Assembly (NCBI GenBank): GCA_013398055.1 | Contig: VZRS01012467.1 | Location: forward strand, 186,001-250,000 | Source of the DNA: Ifrita kowaldi | Lineage: Eukaryota > Chordata > Aves > Passeriformes > Cinclosomatidae | DNA: 64,000 nt | Reading direction: 5' to 3' | Shown: piece after piece, positions 12,851-25,600 of the stretch | Numbering within the stretch: the stretch's first letter is position 1 | How the letters are laid out: every line of letters begins with the position of its first letter | Made by a program: the position numbers and the translations under genes | Notes under the pieces: generated by a model | Told to the model about the DNA's origin: nothing | The model's input: the letters and a program-made list of their open reading frames with translations, nothing else | Database searches by the model: none

Positions 12851-13158
12851 NNNNNNNNNNNNNNNNNNNNNNNNNNNNNNNNNNNNNNNNNNNNNNNNNN
12901 NNNNNNNNNNNNNNNNNNNNNNNNNNNNNNNNNNNNNNNNNNNNNNNNNNNNNNNNNNNNNNNNNNNNNNNNNNNNNNNNNNNNNNNNNNNNNNNNNNNN
13001 NNNNNNNNNNNNNNNNNNNNNNNNNNNNNNNNNNNNNNNNNNNNNNNNNNNNNNNNNNNNNNNNNNNNNNNNNNNNNNNNNNNNNNNNNNNNNNNNNNNN
13101 NNNNNNNNNNNNNNNNNNNNNNNNNNNNNNNNNNNNNNNNNNNNNNNNNNNNNNNNNN
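12851..13158. other. 308-base N gap in the RC3H1 3' UTR
   Basis: Run of N. It is preceded by an AT-rich dinucleotide tract and followed by further TA repeats and a T run, so the missing sequence may be low-complexity. True length unknown. Confidence 0.98.
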
Positions 13159-13511
13159 TTAAGATCATACAATTAATCAAACAGAGTATATATATAATAT
13201 CTTTTTTTTTAAGCCCTGGGATTCAAGGCGTCCAAAGTTATTAAAATAAAGTTCATTCACAGAACAAAAACAAATTTAATTTGAATTGCTTGCAGATACT
13301 GCTAATTTTCATTTTTTAATTAAAAAATGCGTTAATGTGAACTATGTGCAGGATTTGTTTCTAGTAGTTGTGTTTGTGCACATTGCCTCTGGACCTGTTG
13401 CTCTGCTACTGCTGTTGCTCCTGCGTTTCTCCAATCACCCCTGGAAAAAAACACATGATGGAAGCCGCTGACACCCCAGCAGAAGGAACTCCAGGGTGTG
13501 CTGGCCTCACT

Positions 13512-13662
13512 TTATGGAGCAGATGTGGGTGTTACTCCCGCTCGCTGGGAGTCATGGCTATTTCCTCCTCCCTCGGGGTCCTCTGACAGGCTGAGAGATG
13601 CCATATTGTTTGACAGGAGGCCAATGTTTTCTTGGGTCAAAGCTGATCCATTTGGAACATCA
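13512..13662 (-). CDS. RC3H1: RC3H1 exon 20 coding part (residues 1074-1123, stop TAA)
   Basis: Acceptor TTATCAG completes S1074, then [14 protein letters not shown]. The protein ends ...[11 protein letters not shown] with TAA at 13512-13514, close to the human ending VTPSSAP. 151 nt including the stop. The exon continues into the 3' UTR. Confidence 0.96.
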
Positions 13663-16600
13663 CTGATAAAGGGAAGTTGAGGAGAAAGGGAAAGTGGGTG
13701 AAAAGAAGCAATTACTGAGATTTTTCCTTTATTTTCAAGTAAGAGGACTTCAGTGCACACATTCCAGAATATTTAACTTACCTAGATAATTTATCTTTTT
13801 TTTTCTTAATTTTAAAAATATAAATAGTTGTTTTGATTTCATTACTTTCACAGCACCATATGGAAAAATTAATTCCTGCTCTGGAGGTGTCAATCTGATG
13901 GTGCAGCACAGAACTCCAGAACTGGTTATAAAATGAAGGTGCAGACTTCATCAGCAATAGTGTATTTATTCAGAAAATGCTCACTCTGAATAAATATCAA
14001 GATTCTAAACTGCTCACATGAAGTTATGTAAACATCCGAGCTTCTCTGTTGAGTGCTAGCCTGAATTCATGTAGATGTTTGCTTGTGGCCATTTGAAAAT
14101 CCCTGCTGTGGAGACTTCCAGCATTCCCAGCCAACATCTTATTCCAACTGTCTATTAAATGTGAACTGAAATCAATCCCAGCATCTACACAGATAAAAGT
14201 CCACTACTGACAACTAAAAGTGAACTCAGTTTCAAAGTGCATGCCATCCTAGACAACATCCACATCACAAACCTTAGCAGGATGGAATTAACTTTCCTTT
14301 TTCCTCTCACATTTGGGAGATTTCTTTTCTTTGAAACTAAAACAGCAGATAATGATTTCTTTTGTGGTGGCTGCCTATCTCCTGCTTCTCCCTACTAATC
14401 ATCCAATACTCACTAGATGGATTCCTCTCTGACAGATACTGCAAGTCTTCTGTTGCATTAATTTATATAGAGTCTTATTCCACTCACCTACTCCACAGCT
14501 AGAAAGATCCTTAACTCATGCCTGCGCTATAAAAACTTGATTTGTATCCTCTTTCCATAGTAGGTGCTTCCCCATCACAGCTGATGTGAGGCAAAGGGAA
14601 CTACTCACTAGGAGAGTGACCCTGAAGAAGTCAGTCTCCGGCTACACAAAGATAGGTTGAAGGCCCATGTTACCTGAATGTCAGTGCAAGGTCCTCAGCT
14701 GGAACCTTGTTTTGTGGTTCTAATTGTCCATTTTCTGTCTGTTTAGTGGTGCCCAGCTTGTTTTTCATATCCAGCGAAGACTGGCTCTCCTTTAAAGAAA
14801 GGACAGACAAAAAATTCTTTAAGAGAGTGTTGAAAGAATTGGAGACTTCATCCCTAATGGATGATGAAGAAGGCCTGTAAATTGCAGTCACACAGTTTAA
14901 CCCACAAAAGCCATGAGACAAAAAACAAACTTTTAGATATGCTCATCCTCTCAGGACACAGTATTTCCCAAAAGGAAGGGATGATCCTTGTAACAACAAG
15001 CAAAGGCCACAGACTATAACAGCACATAGACTTCTCAACACTAGCCTGTACCAACAGAAGATGTTTCCTATGTTAAAGCAGTTTATAGAACTCATGGCAC
15101 AGTGACCTTGAGACAATCTGGTTTCCACCAAATTCAACACCACGCTTATTTCAAATGGTGACAAAATAGCAGCATTTTAAAGTGCTACTTTAAACTTCTT
15201 CATGAAGAAGACTCAAGAAACTCCTCAGGAGGTTTTGAAGAGTAGAGGTGAAGAGGAAGATGGATGACTCCAGCTGTGGGCATCCAGCAGGGAGTCTTTC
15301 TGCCAGGGTGAAAGGGCTGCAGCCAGGTACATGGATCTCCACTGCATCTCTCTGCCTTCCACCCCCCCAGCACTCACCATGCTCAGCTCACGAGTTCTCT
15401 TCCCAATTTCCCTTTCCACCTGGTGTAGCTCCAAGCTCAGCTGTTCACTTGAGATCATCCCAGGCCACTTGGGAGGTGGGGGTGGGGGCTGTGGTTGGCC
15501 TGCCAGGGTAGTCGCCTCTCTCTGCAACAGCAGCCTGTTACTAACAGCCTAAATGCATAAAGCCAAGCACATACACAACTGAGCACATGACACACCAAGC
15601 ACAGAGAGCTCTAAGGCCATAATTCCAGAGTACTGCTCATTTGCAAAACCAAGGCTGCCTCTCACCACACTTCACAATGTCCCGACTGAAATCACTTCCA
15701 GTGCAAGTTTCAACATGTTTCTTCACACACAGACAAGTCTTCTCATTTTTAAACAAGCAGTCTTAAATACCTCTTGCTGTCATAAATTTGCATGTGTTTT
15801 CTTCATATACCACTCCCTTCTCAAAACCAAGGCTAAGCCCATGAACAAAAACACTACTCTCTTCTGAGCTCTATGTTCAACAAAAGCGGACTGCGGATAA
15901 GCAAGTCTGCTGCTTTATTTTACAGCAGTAGAATTTATCTAATTCTACAGCAGAGCCAGAACTATTATTACATCATATAAAACATCTTGAGAGATGTAGC
16001 TGTCAATATGTACGTCTCTACTGACCCACACACGGAAGCAGAGGAACAGAGAGGGGCAAGTGACTATGGTCATCCACAAGTTTCAAGTTACTAAAAGCAG
16101 TAGCCATGTCAGCCATTCTAAAAATCTGCTAATACTTGCCAATCAGTTCTGCAAGAATGTGCTCTGCATTTAAATGCACCATCTTGTACTCCACACAACT
16201 CAACATCTGGCTGGTCTTTAAGTAGAAATGCTCATGCAATGCAAAAGCAAAATGATCTATTTCTTCATGCTCTGGCTGAATTGATTGCTGCAACCTTGTA
16301 ACAGCAAACCTGTGAAGACTCCTTGATTTCCAATACCTACTTGCAGCTTTGAACACAAGAGATAAACTGAAAGCTGCTGTTATTCAAGTAACTGACTAGT
16401 TCTGCAAAATTCAAATTATGGCAAAATCAAGGCTCAACATTCAACTCTGTAGGATTTAACACTGGCACAATCAATGATGAGCAGGAGAGGAAGGCCACTT
16501 CCCGGTTTTGCAACTTTCCAATACTCTTGTATTACGGCAAAGGCAGACATGCAAGACTGAAAACATTTTCTCCTCTCATTCCCAAACAAGAGCACAAGAA

Positions 16601-19600
16601 CACAAGCTATGTTTCAAGTAACTAAGAAATGCATATTACTGCAACTACTGCTGTGACTTAATTGTGAGCTCTTAAACTAATCTGCAATAACCCTTCTCTG
16701 TAATGTGTTCTTAGGTAACCACAGTTTCAGCAGAAGCTGCTATCCACTACTTACAGCAATTTCTTCTGAGAAAATATTAACACAAATAGTTGCTGAGGTA
16801 CCTAGAACAGTTTTCTGGTAAACACTTACTGATTTTTCCTAAGAGGAAAAAAAGTAACTAAAGCTTTCTAAAACTATTCATTCCTTATGGCTTGACATTT
16901 CTCCTTCTGTGTCGCACAAAATCAAAAGATTTCAGCTCATTAATTCTTTTACAAACACACATTCACCTTTCCTTATGCTACAACTATGTTTCTTCTAAGC
17001 AAGGAGACATAAAATATTAAGCCTTAATTTTTCAAGCTAAATATATTACATATTTACTTTCTTGACTCTTATGGCTTGTGCTATTTAGGAAGAAACAGGT
17101 ACAAACATGAAACAGATGAAGCTCATGGCTTTCTGTACATAAAATCAGACATTTCCAACAGCAGTAAAGTCAAGAAGAACAGGCACCTACACCACAAGTT
17201 TGTCTCTGAGTAGAGCTGAACAGAGGGGGAGTGAGAGAATGACAGCAAACAAGACTGAGCACAGACTGCAAATTCCAGTGTGGTGTTGATTTGCACGTGG
17301 AGTGCAGGGAAGTTTCTGCCGCTAAGCAGAAAGGCTGACACTTGCACCACAGCCCTGATGCCTGGCATCACAGGATTAAGTATTGTTACTGAGTATCACT
17401 ACAAAGGTCAGCCCATGAAAAGCTTTACCAGCTTCATCTCTCTCCATACCATCCCTCAGTGCTGCTCCAAATGCTGGTACCAACCTCCAGTCCCCGCATT
17501 TGTGTCTGCTGGCTGATCTGATGGTCAACTTGCTGCAGTTCCATGCGCAGCTGCTGCTCTCGTTCAGCTGAGGGCAACTGCTTCCCATGACCAGCCACAT
17601 CTGACATGGACAGTCTTTCCCTTTGGGATTGGAAAAGCAAAAATAACGAGATTTCAAGAAAAATCTTTACTCAGCTGGCACCAAAAAAAAAAACCCCAAA
17701 ATTTAGAAAAAGGCAAAATAAAAATAAAGCAATCGTACCTGTCATTGAAACGTCCCTGAGAAGGTATATTTTGATGAGGAGAATATGGAGAGCCTCCCCA
17801 GCCACCGTGGGTTCCATAAGGACTGTAGTCTACCAGGAACAGAAAGAAAACCATGTTGCATTACTACAAAATCACCCTGTCAGTGGTTCAGCCAACACAG
17901 AACTACACAGAGAAGAAGAAGAAAGGCCAGCCCTCTAATTACGAGAAGTTTAACATTTCTTATGATTAAATGAACACAGAAATACTCTGTGTGACTGGTC
18001 TCACATGCCTAATCAATGACTTTTCCTGTATGTCTAACAGTCTGTGACAGCCTTCCAGAGTCTGAGATTGTGAAGGACTTCAGATACTCAGCCAGATGAA
18101 CAAACACAGAACAAAACTTACAGACATGATGACTGCAGCTGTTTTTACTACTGAAGTTCCTAAAAGACTCATGAATTCACTGATAATTCTGACCTACCTA
18201 GGTAACTACAGTTTAAAGATTAAGTTTTCAGGGAAGCCAGAGTTCTACCTGTAATAAAGTCTAAAAGATTACTGCCTGAAAAATCTAGAAGCAAGTTTGG
18301 AGGAATATAACAATTAATTATTTTCTTAAGGTTATTCAGGGCACCTCAAGAAACAGAATCTTTTGAAGTAAAACAGACAGCTATATGACACATGTGATTA
18401 GAAAATAGACATGTTGGAAATTAATTACTCCTACTTTTCTGCTTTGCCTAAGAGCACACAAGACAATGGCTGCATTAAGCTTGCAGGAGCAGCTACCCAT
18501 AAAGCAGGAGAGCAGCAGCACAGTACTTCATCAAGATGGTTTTGCATTATGTATTTGGGAAAGTGCTAAGCTTCTGGATTCTGCTACCACAGATTTAAAA
18601 TAAGCTTCATATCAGAGGGACTGGCAGAACAAAGTAACTTCTTCCAAACATATCACTAATAAATACACTATGTATGCACGAACACGTCATGGAATATCCC
18701 AAGTGGGAAGGGACCCACAAGGACCACAGAGTCCAACTCCTGGCCCTGCACAGACACCCCAACATTCCCACTCTGAGCCTGAGAGCATTTTCCAAATGCT
18801 TCTGGAGCTCTGCCAGCCTTGGGGCTGTGACCACTCCCTGTTCAGTGCCCCACCACCCTCTGGGGGAAGAATCTTCCCCTGACACAGCTCCAGTCCTGTC
18901 ATTGGTCACCGGAGAGAAATCAGGGCCTGCCCTTCCGCTTCCCCTCGGGAAGAAGCTGTAGACTGCTATGGGGACTCCCCTCAGTCTGCTCTTGTCCATG
19001 CTGAACAGACCAAGCGATCTCAGAAAGCTGTGGCAACCTTGTTCTGAATTCAGACTTTTCAGTATAACCCTACCTGAAGTTATTTTAAGTGGCATTAACA
19101 CACACCACAGCTGCATTTCTAAGATAAAGATTCAAGTTTACAGGGTTTGTCTTCAACCTGCACAACACTGTAGCAGTAAAGAAAATAGCAACAGTCAGCA
19201 AAATCCAAGAGCACAGATCATACCTGAAATGATGGATTTAGTGGCAGCTCCCTGAACCGCCATGGCCTGCATGGGCCCAGAGTTCTGGTACATGGCTTTG
19301 GAAGTACGAGAGATGGCCCCAAATCTTGACACAGTTGGTCGGTCTCCAAATGGAATGAGGTCATCATCGCCTGTCTCAGCCGCTCGTCGCTGCATGTCCA
19401 GTCGCTGTTCACGCATGGCTTTACTATCCACATTCTGGACAAGACATGGAAAAGGCACTTAAAAACTCATTCATAAAGTAAGAGGTTCACATTCCTTTCA
19501 CAACAATTTGGTAAAAGTACAGTAAGTTTCTCTTGTATTCTCTATCCCCTCCACTTCGCAACTAGTTTTCCTATTCTTCAGTTTGTAACTCCGCTGCCAG

Positions 19601-22600
19601 AGGGGACCTCTCCTTAATGGTCTAACTTAAGATGACCATTACCTCACCACAGTGAAAAAGCTGCAAAATTAATTGTGATCAAATCCAGAAGAAGAGAGCA
19701 GCAGCAAATAGAAACTGAGACAGAGAAAGTCTAATGGGAAGAGAAGGAGCAAAAAAACCTCTTCCTTATATAAACTCAAAGAAGAGATCAGTGGGCATCT
19801 CTGAGGAATACATACTCGTTCTAGAATCCAAAAGAAATTGCTCTGAAGCTCAGTGTTAAGAATTGTATCAGCTGAAAGCCTGAAAATTACTCAGAATGGG
19901 AATTTTTCCATACAGCACTTACTTGGACATGTTTAGTATATCTTTTCAGGCATTTTCATTAAGCAGCAGCACTGTTTGGAACATCCTGGTTTCTAAACAA
20001 GTTTCAGACTCAAACACCTTAATAGGTCAGCACATGAAGAGATAAAGTGTTCACTCTCTCCTCAAAGAGTTGAGTTAAATCAGAAAGCTAACTGTTGGCT
20101 ACCAGAAAAAGTAACATGGTAAGAATTGCCAAAATCAAGTTAAGACTTTGCTAAAGAAGTAAAGCTGTACACAGTAAAACAAAAAGAGCAAGGTAAGTGG
20201 CGCCACTACATCAAGAAAATTGTCTAAAGGCTACAAACTTTGGTATGGTCCAATATTAAAATAAAACTCTGCAAGCTTTCAGCAGGGATAAGGATTGTTA
20301 AAAAGAGTTAAGATAACATATCTGAGGCAGGAATAAAGGGGTGAAAATGACGGTAACAACTAAGTTGGAAGCTAAACTCAATAAATGTAATACTTGGAAA
20401 CTGAAACCATAGGGAAAATCTACTTTGGAATTCTGGAAAAAAATACATTTTAATCTCGGGGTCATGGGATGCTAGTATCAATTCTAATACATTTCTATTT
20501 ACTCAGTAAAGCTGCATGTCATCTGCAGAATATTCAGCATTATGCACTCTCAGATGATACTATTCCTGTCCTTGAAAAAGGAATCTCTTATGAATGATTA
20601 AAAAAAAAAAAATTACTGAAGAATTAATTCAGTAAAGGTCTCCCGATAATTTTTTTCTGTGAGGAGACAAAAACTGAAAGCAGGAGAGATCCCATTTTGA
20701 TTATCTGAAAATTAGCTCTGGGGCAGAAGAATACTTTGTTTAGCCTTGAAAAAGGAGACTGTTTCTCCAGAACCTTTTTACTTCTCTTAATTGAGCTGCA
20801 GGTTTTTTGCACAGTTTTCTAGCAGCAGGGATGAAAGCGAAGAGCTGTTTATCAATTCCTGGACGCTGCCACTCGGACAGCAATAAGCTGATTCCAAGTA
20901 ATCTCAGTACTTCCCCAGGTCAAATGTGACAGTCTGATGACTCCAGGCAACCACACTGTAGGACTGAGAGCAAGAGGACAGGTAAAAAAGACCAAAGCTG
21001 CAGAAGAAATGCAGTTTTTGCACTCTGCATTTTTCAGGAGAAAGCCTCCTTTTTTGCATCCATTTCCAACAGTACCTTCAACGTTTTAAGAGGAAAGCAA
21101 TTCGGCAGACAGAAAAAAGACAAATTTAATTCCAATGTGGCAGAGGGAAAAAGGGGAGCCTGTTTGAGGAGAAGCTGAACCAAAAAAATCCTGATTTAGT
21201 TAAGTGGTTGCAACAGGTGAGCACCTGTCCACAGAAGAATGAATTCTGATTAGGAATGTTCCCCCCCACCTCTTATTGGCCAAAGAAAGGTCACCATGAC
21301 TCTGACAATACAAAAATAAGTCAACAGATCACTTTTGCAGATAGGAGATGAAGGAGAACAGATGAATCTCTGTAAAATAGTTTCTCAGGCTAAACAGTCT
21401 TTTCTCTTGAAGAACTTGAATGACTTCCTACATGCATGGGCTACCAGCCTACTTCTAGTGTTGAGTGATGCTTGAACATTAGGAAGAAACTGAACAGTGG
21501 TGGTATTTCAGGCTCCTCTTTATTTTCTTCTCCATTCATGACTCCCAACAGTAACACCCAAGCAGCCCCTTCATTTTGTAACACTGATCTAGCAGAAATG
21601 GAGCAGCACAAAACAAGATCACAGCGCACCTCCCAAAGTTCAGTGAAGGGCTGAATGAGTGCATCATAGAGCTAGAAATTGCCTTCAAGAAGAAATAGCC
21701 TAGTACAATGTTCTGACTGTGCTTTACTCAAAAACTTAATGCAAGTTTTGGGTATTCTTGTGGCCACAAATCACAGTCCTTCAAGTAAAAACTAGTAACA
21801 CCCTTGACAGCAGTAACAGCCACCTTAAAAGGAATTAATTGCCTGAAGTTAAGTTACAGAACCTTCCTCTGACAGAAAGAAGTACAGGCAGCAACAAATG
21901 GACATGCTTTATTAACAAGCTGCCAGGACAGAATAATTTTTGCATTTCAAGTAAGTGCAAAGAATAATCCTTGCAGAACATTCTTGCTATCCATGGCTTC
22001 AGAGCAGAGTCATTATCCTGCATCTATACGCAGAATTTTGTACAAGCTACACAAGGGTAGGACTGTTCATAACTTTGAAAACAAAGTGCTTCACACACCT
22101 GCAAATGCTTTCTGTGACTGCAATACATTTTTGAGCTAAAATAAAAGCACTGCCATCATTGTGGAAAGCAAATGTAAGTCCTTCCCAACCCGCAGAACTA
22201 TCCACTCTTCTTCTGTTTTCCCTTTATCCCTCCATACCGCCATCTCCACACTCCTTGCTGCCACAACATCTTTGGGTTTTGCATCTTTGGTTCCAATGTA
22301 GGAGCCGATGGTGTCACAGGACCAGGGAGAGTACTGGCTGTAGTCATTTCCTTTGTATTTCCCAGCTACCTTCAGGTCTTCATCCAAGTACTGTACAAAA
22401 ACAAAAATCTGGTTCTGTAAGTGAGGGGAAGAAGCAGTTTCACAGCCATCCCTGTTCACTTCAACAGTAGTGAAGCTGATTATTTTTTATCAGATACATC
22501 ACCCTCTGGAATTGGGCCAGAGAACGCATTAAGTGTGCAGAATTCTGAGCCCCTGGCTATGCTCCCAGTGCTGACTGTTCACTTGGCCAGTTTGGAGGTG

Positions 22601-25600
22601 ATATTTTGTCACTGGTTAAAAAAATAAATCTCTATAAAGCTTTTACATATGTCAGGAGCAAAGTCTAGTAACCGTGAAGAGCGATTACTTCAATTAGTAA
22701 TGGCTCAAAATTAATTTTCTTCATTGCACTGAAAGCAGAGAGCTTAGGACCAGTGGTAGATCAACAGCCAGTTGAAACACTGGAGACTGTACTACAAGGG
22801 CTTCCCACCCAGGCACAAAATCTACTTGCCCCAACACTTGCCAGTGCTGTACTGTTCTGACTTTCTTGTAAACTCCAAAGTATTTTCTAAACATGCCAGT
22901 ATGTCATGTTTTTGTCAAAATATGCTTACCTCCTCTGAGTGAAAAGGATGAGGCAATGTTGGTGATGGTGCAAAAGGAGGCGGAGAAATCACCTTCCTCT
23001 CTTCCAGCTGGGCCATGATCTCTTTCCTTCGTCGGTGAAGTTCATCCAGGCTGGGATGAGGCTGAAATGAAGACAGGAAAATGTTCCAGAGCTCCTGAAG
23101 CATTAATGCACAAAACGAATAATTTTCTAAGTGTTGTTTACCTGAACAAAATAAGGCAGCTATATACTGCAAGGAGAGGGAAATACAGAGGATAGACAGA
23201 ATCATTAAAGTAACAAGTAATGATCACTTTGTTAAAGTCTACCGGTTAACTTTCATATAGGACATACATGTTCCTACACTGGCCAGTGTTAGTTCAAGAC
23301 ACCCCACAAACAGGGAATGTGTTCCAACTTGACAAAGTTCCCACTGGAACACGTTCAGCATGGCAAGTCCCCATTATAGTCATATAGGGTAAATTGATAG
23401 AACTCTACAGATCAAAACCTAGTCATATTTATTATTCACTTTGCAATAAACATGGCACATTCAAACTGAAAAATCTGTAAGTTATGTTAAAAACACTTCC
23501 TGTACTCAGCAATAGGATTTAGAGCCTTTAATCTGAATGACCTAAGTCCAACTATTCTACAGAGCTCAATTCCAGCTGGTGATTTATCAAAGCAAGTTGG
23601 TAAACTTATACTAGGAAGACCCTCCAGTTAGCTATCTAACTAGAAAAAATTCACAAGAGTGGAATTTTTATCTTTTATCAAGGCAGGTATGTTTAATGTT
23701 TATTATTTAGGTACAGAGTTGGTTGGTCACAGATGGGCAGTACAAGAATGCACACATGACCATTTCCACACACCGAATTTACTCTGCACTTGAGTAGCCC
23801 TCTCCAGCCTCATCTTTGCTGGAGAAGTCAGAGACTTCAGAGACTTCCAAAGTGAATTACAAATGCTTTTCTACTTTGAGCACTAAGGCAGCCTGCTTCT
23901 ACATATTAACATCATTACAACTGCAGAATGGACCAGTAACTTAATTACCTTCCAGTTTTTGATCCGCTTCCTAAAGTTTAGACTTTCAAAAAGGCCACCC
24001 CCTTGGTACAAAAATACTAAATTCCTCAAGCAGGTTATAGTTTCTCTCTCAAAACAACTACAAAAACACAGTGTAGAACCCATACCCTGTGGCATGAAGG
24101 TCTGATCTGACTGAGATGTGGAGCCACTGGGCAATAAGCCTCTGTTTGCTGGTATCTGTCTCTGGACTCAGGTACGTAGAGGGGCACAGCTGCTTGTGGG
24201 ATGTCGATGGGCACTGGGCTGCCCCGCACCACATCCTCCCGCTGGTAGGGCTGCACGGGGGGGTACACGCGGCGACTGTCGTAGTGTGGCGGGTACATGG
24301 GCTGCGCCAGGGTCGGGTACCCCTGCGGCTGCGGGTACTGTGGGCTCACCACACGCTCTGGCAGGTATGGCCCGTAGTGCTCCACGTATGGTGTGCCTGG
24401 CTCTGGCACTGATGGAGGAGGTCGGACAAAGCGAGACATGGACTGGGTGGGATAGTACACTCCTGAAGCAGGGCAAGGGGGGGAAAAAAACACAAGATAC
24501 AGAAAGTGATTACTACAATTGTCCACAAAAATTCACCGCAGAAAACCCTGAAGAAGCAAAAGTTGATCCAAAGCTCAAGTGACATAGTATAATTATCTGA
24601 GATACCAGCATGGTGTCAATGCTACAGTAGCTGATGAAGAACTGATGAGATTGAGCCCACCACAGGTGCACCACAAGTTCTGCCAGCACACTGAATAGAA
24701 ATAAATCACCAGAATGTCTCTGCAGATTGCTACAAATGCTTAGCTACGTAAGACCTAAAAAGTAAACTGAAGATTGGCCTGTACATCCTCATCCATGCAA
24801 CTAAAATTCAATTTGTTCCAACATATCAGAGCCACTGGCTGGGTAAAGGAACTTGGATTATTAGGATATAAAGTTATCTAGAGATTTGTTTTATGTCTTG
24901 AACAGCAAAAAGACACTTCAGAACTGTAAAACACCAAAGACTTCTAAGATCACACTGCCTGGTTACCTGAAGATTTTTATTATTCTATCCGGGATCTCTG
25001 GATAATTTTAAAATAAGCATGAATATGTGCATGACATCAAATTTTGTAGACAAGTCAAATGTTCACTGGCACATAATGAACAAATATAAATAGTTCGTTT
25101 TCCTTCAAAATGCTCTGCAACTTTCTCAGAAATGGCTTCCCCCATTTTGCCTTTCCTTTCTATGGCTTTTTCTGCTTTTAGCTTCCTTTGGTCTTCCCAT
25201 GGCTTATTTTCCTTTCATATTAATTTCAATTTATCTCATTTCTCTCTGCAACCTTACATTGCCTAAGAATCATTCCCTGTTTTCATATACATAGCCATGT
25301 CTTCTCTTTTTAATCCCCTTCAATATTATCTTTCTCCATGTTCTCTCTTGAGAGTTTTTCCTCTTAGTTCCCTTTTTACGATGTTTTCTTTTTTTGTAAA
25401 CATCCTTCTCTCTAATTTCATTTATCTCTTTCATCACACACACTTTATTTCCATTTGCCCTGAGTCAAACTGAATTAAGGTTTACCATGCCAGATCACTG
25501 ATCCAACCCAGTTAGGAAGAACTGAAGACAGAAGGACTTGAAACACTTGGACAGATAGAAGTATTGTTTTCACTTGCATCGAAGTCCTCAGTCAAGGCAA

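Larger units (their letters stand above)
5230..13511 (-). other. RC3H1: RC3H1 3' UTR (extent uncertain)
   Basis: Continuous non-coding sequence after the stop codon with no splice or gene evidence. Mammalian RC3H1 has a 3' UTR of several kilobases, so a long UTR is expected. Minus-strand AATAAA hexamers occur at 7304-7309 (and its duplicate 9494-9499) and as a cluster at 5249-5278; I cannot tell which is used. The UTR carries an N gap (12851-13158), the exact 2189-bp duplication, and a Roquin-type decay hairpin. If the duplication is false, the real UTR is about 2.2 kb shorter than these coordinates suggest. Confidence 0.5.

Noticed and set aside
12705..13180. Open frames of 119-155 codons across 12.7-13.2 kb.
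   Set aside because: They consist mostly of N-gap positions.
24116..24582. Long plus-strand open frames opposite exon 12.
   Set aside because: These are antisense shadows of the GC-rich Pro/Tyr-coding exon; the minus-strand frame matches Roquin-1.
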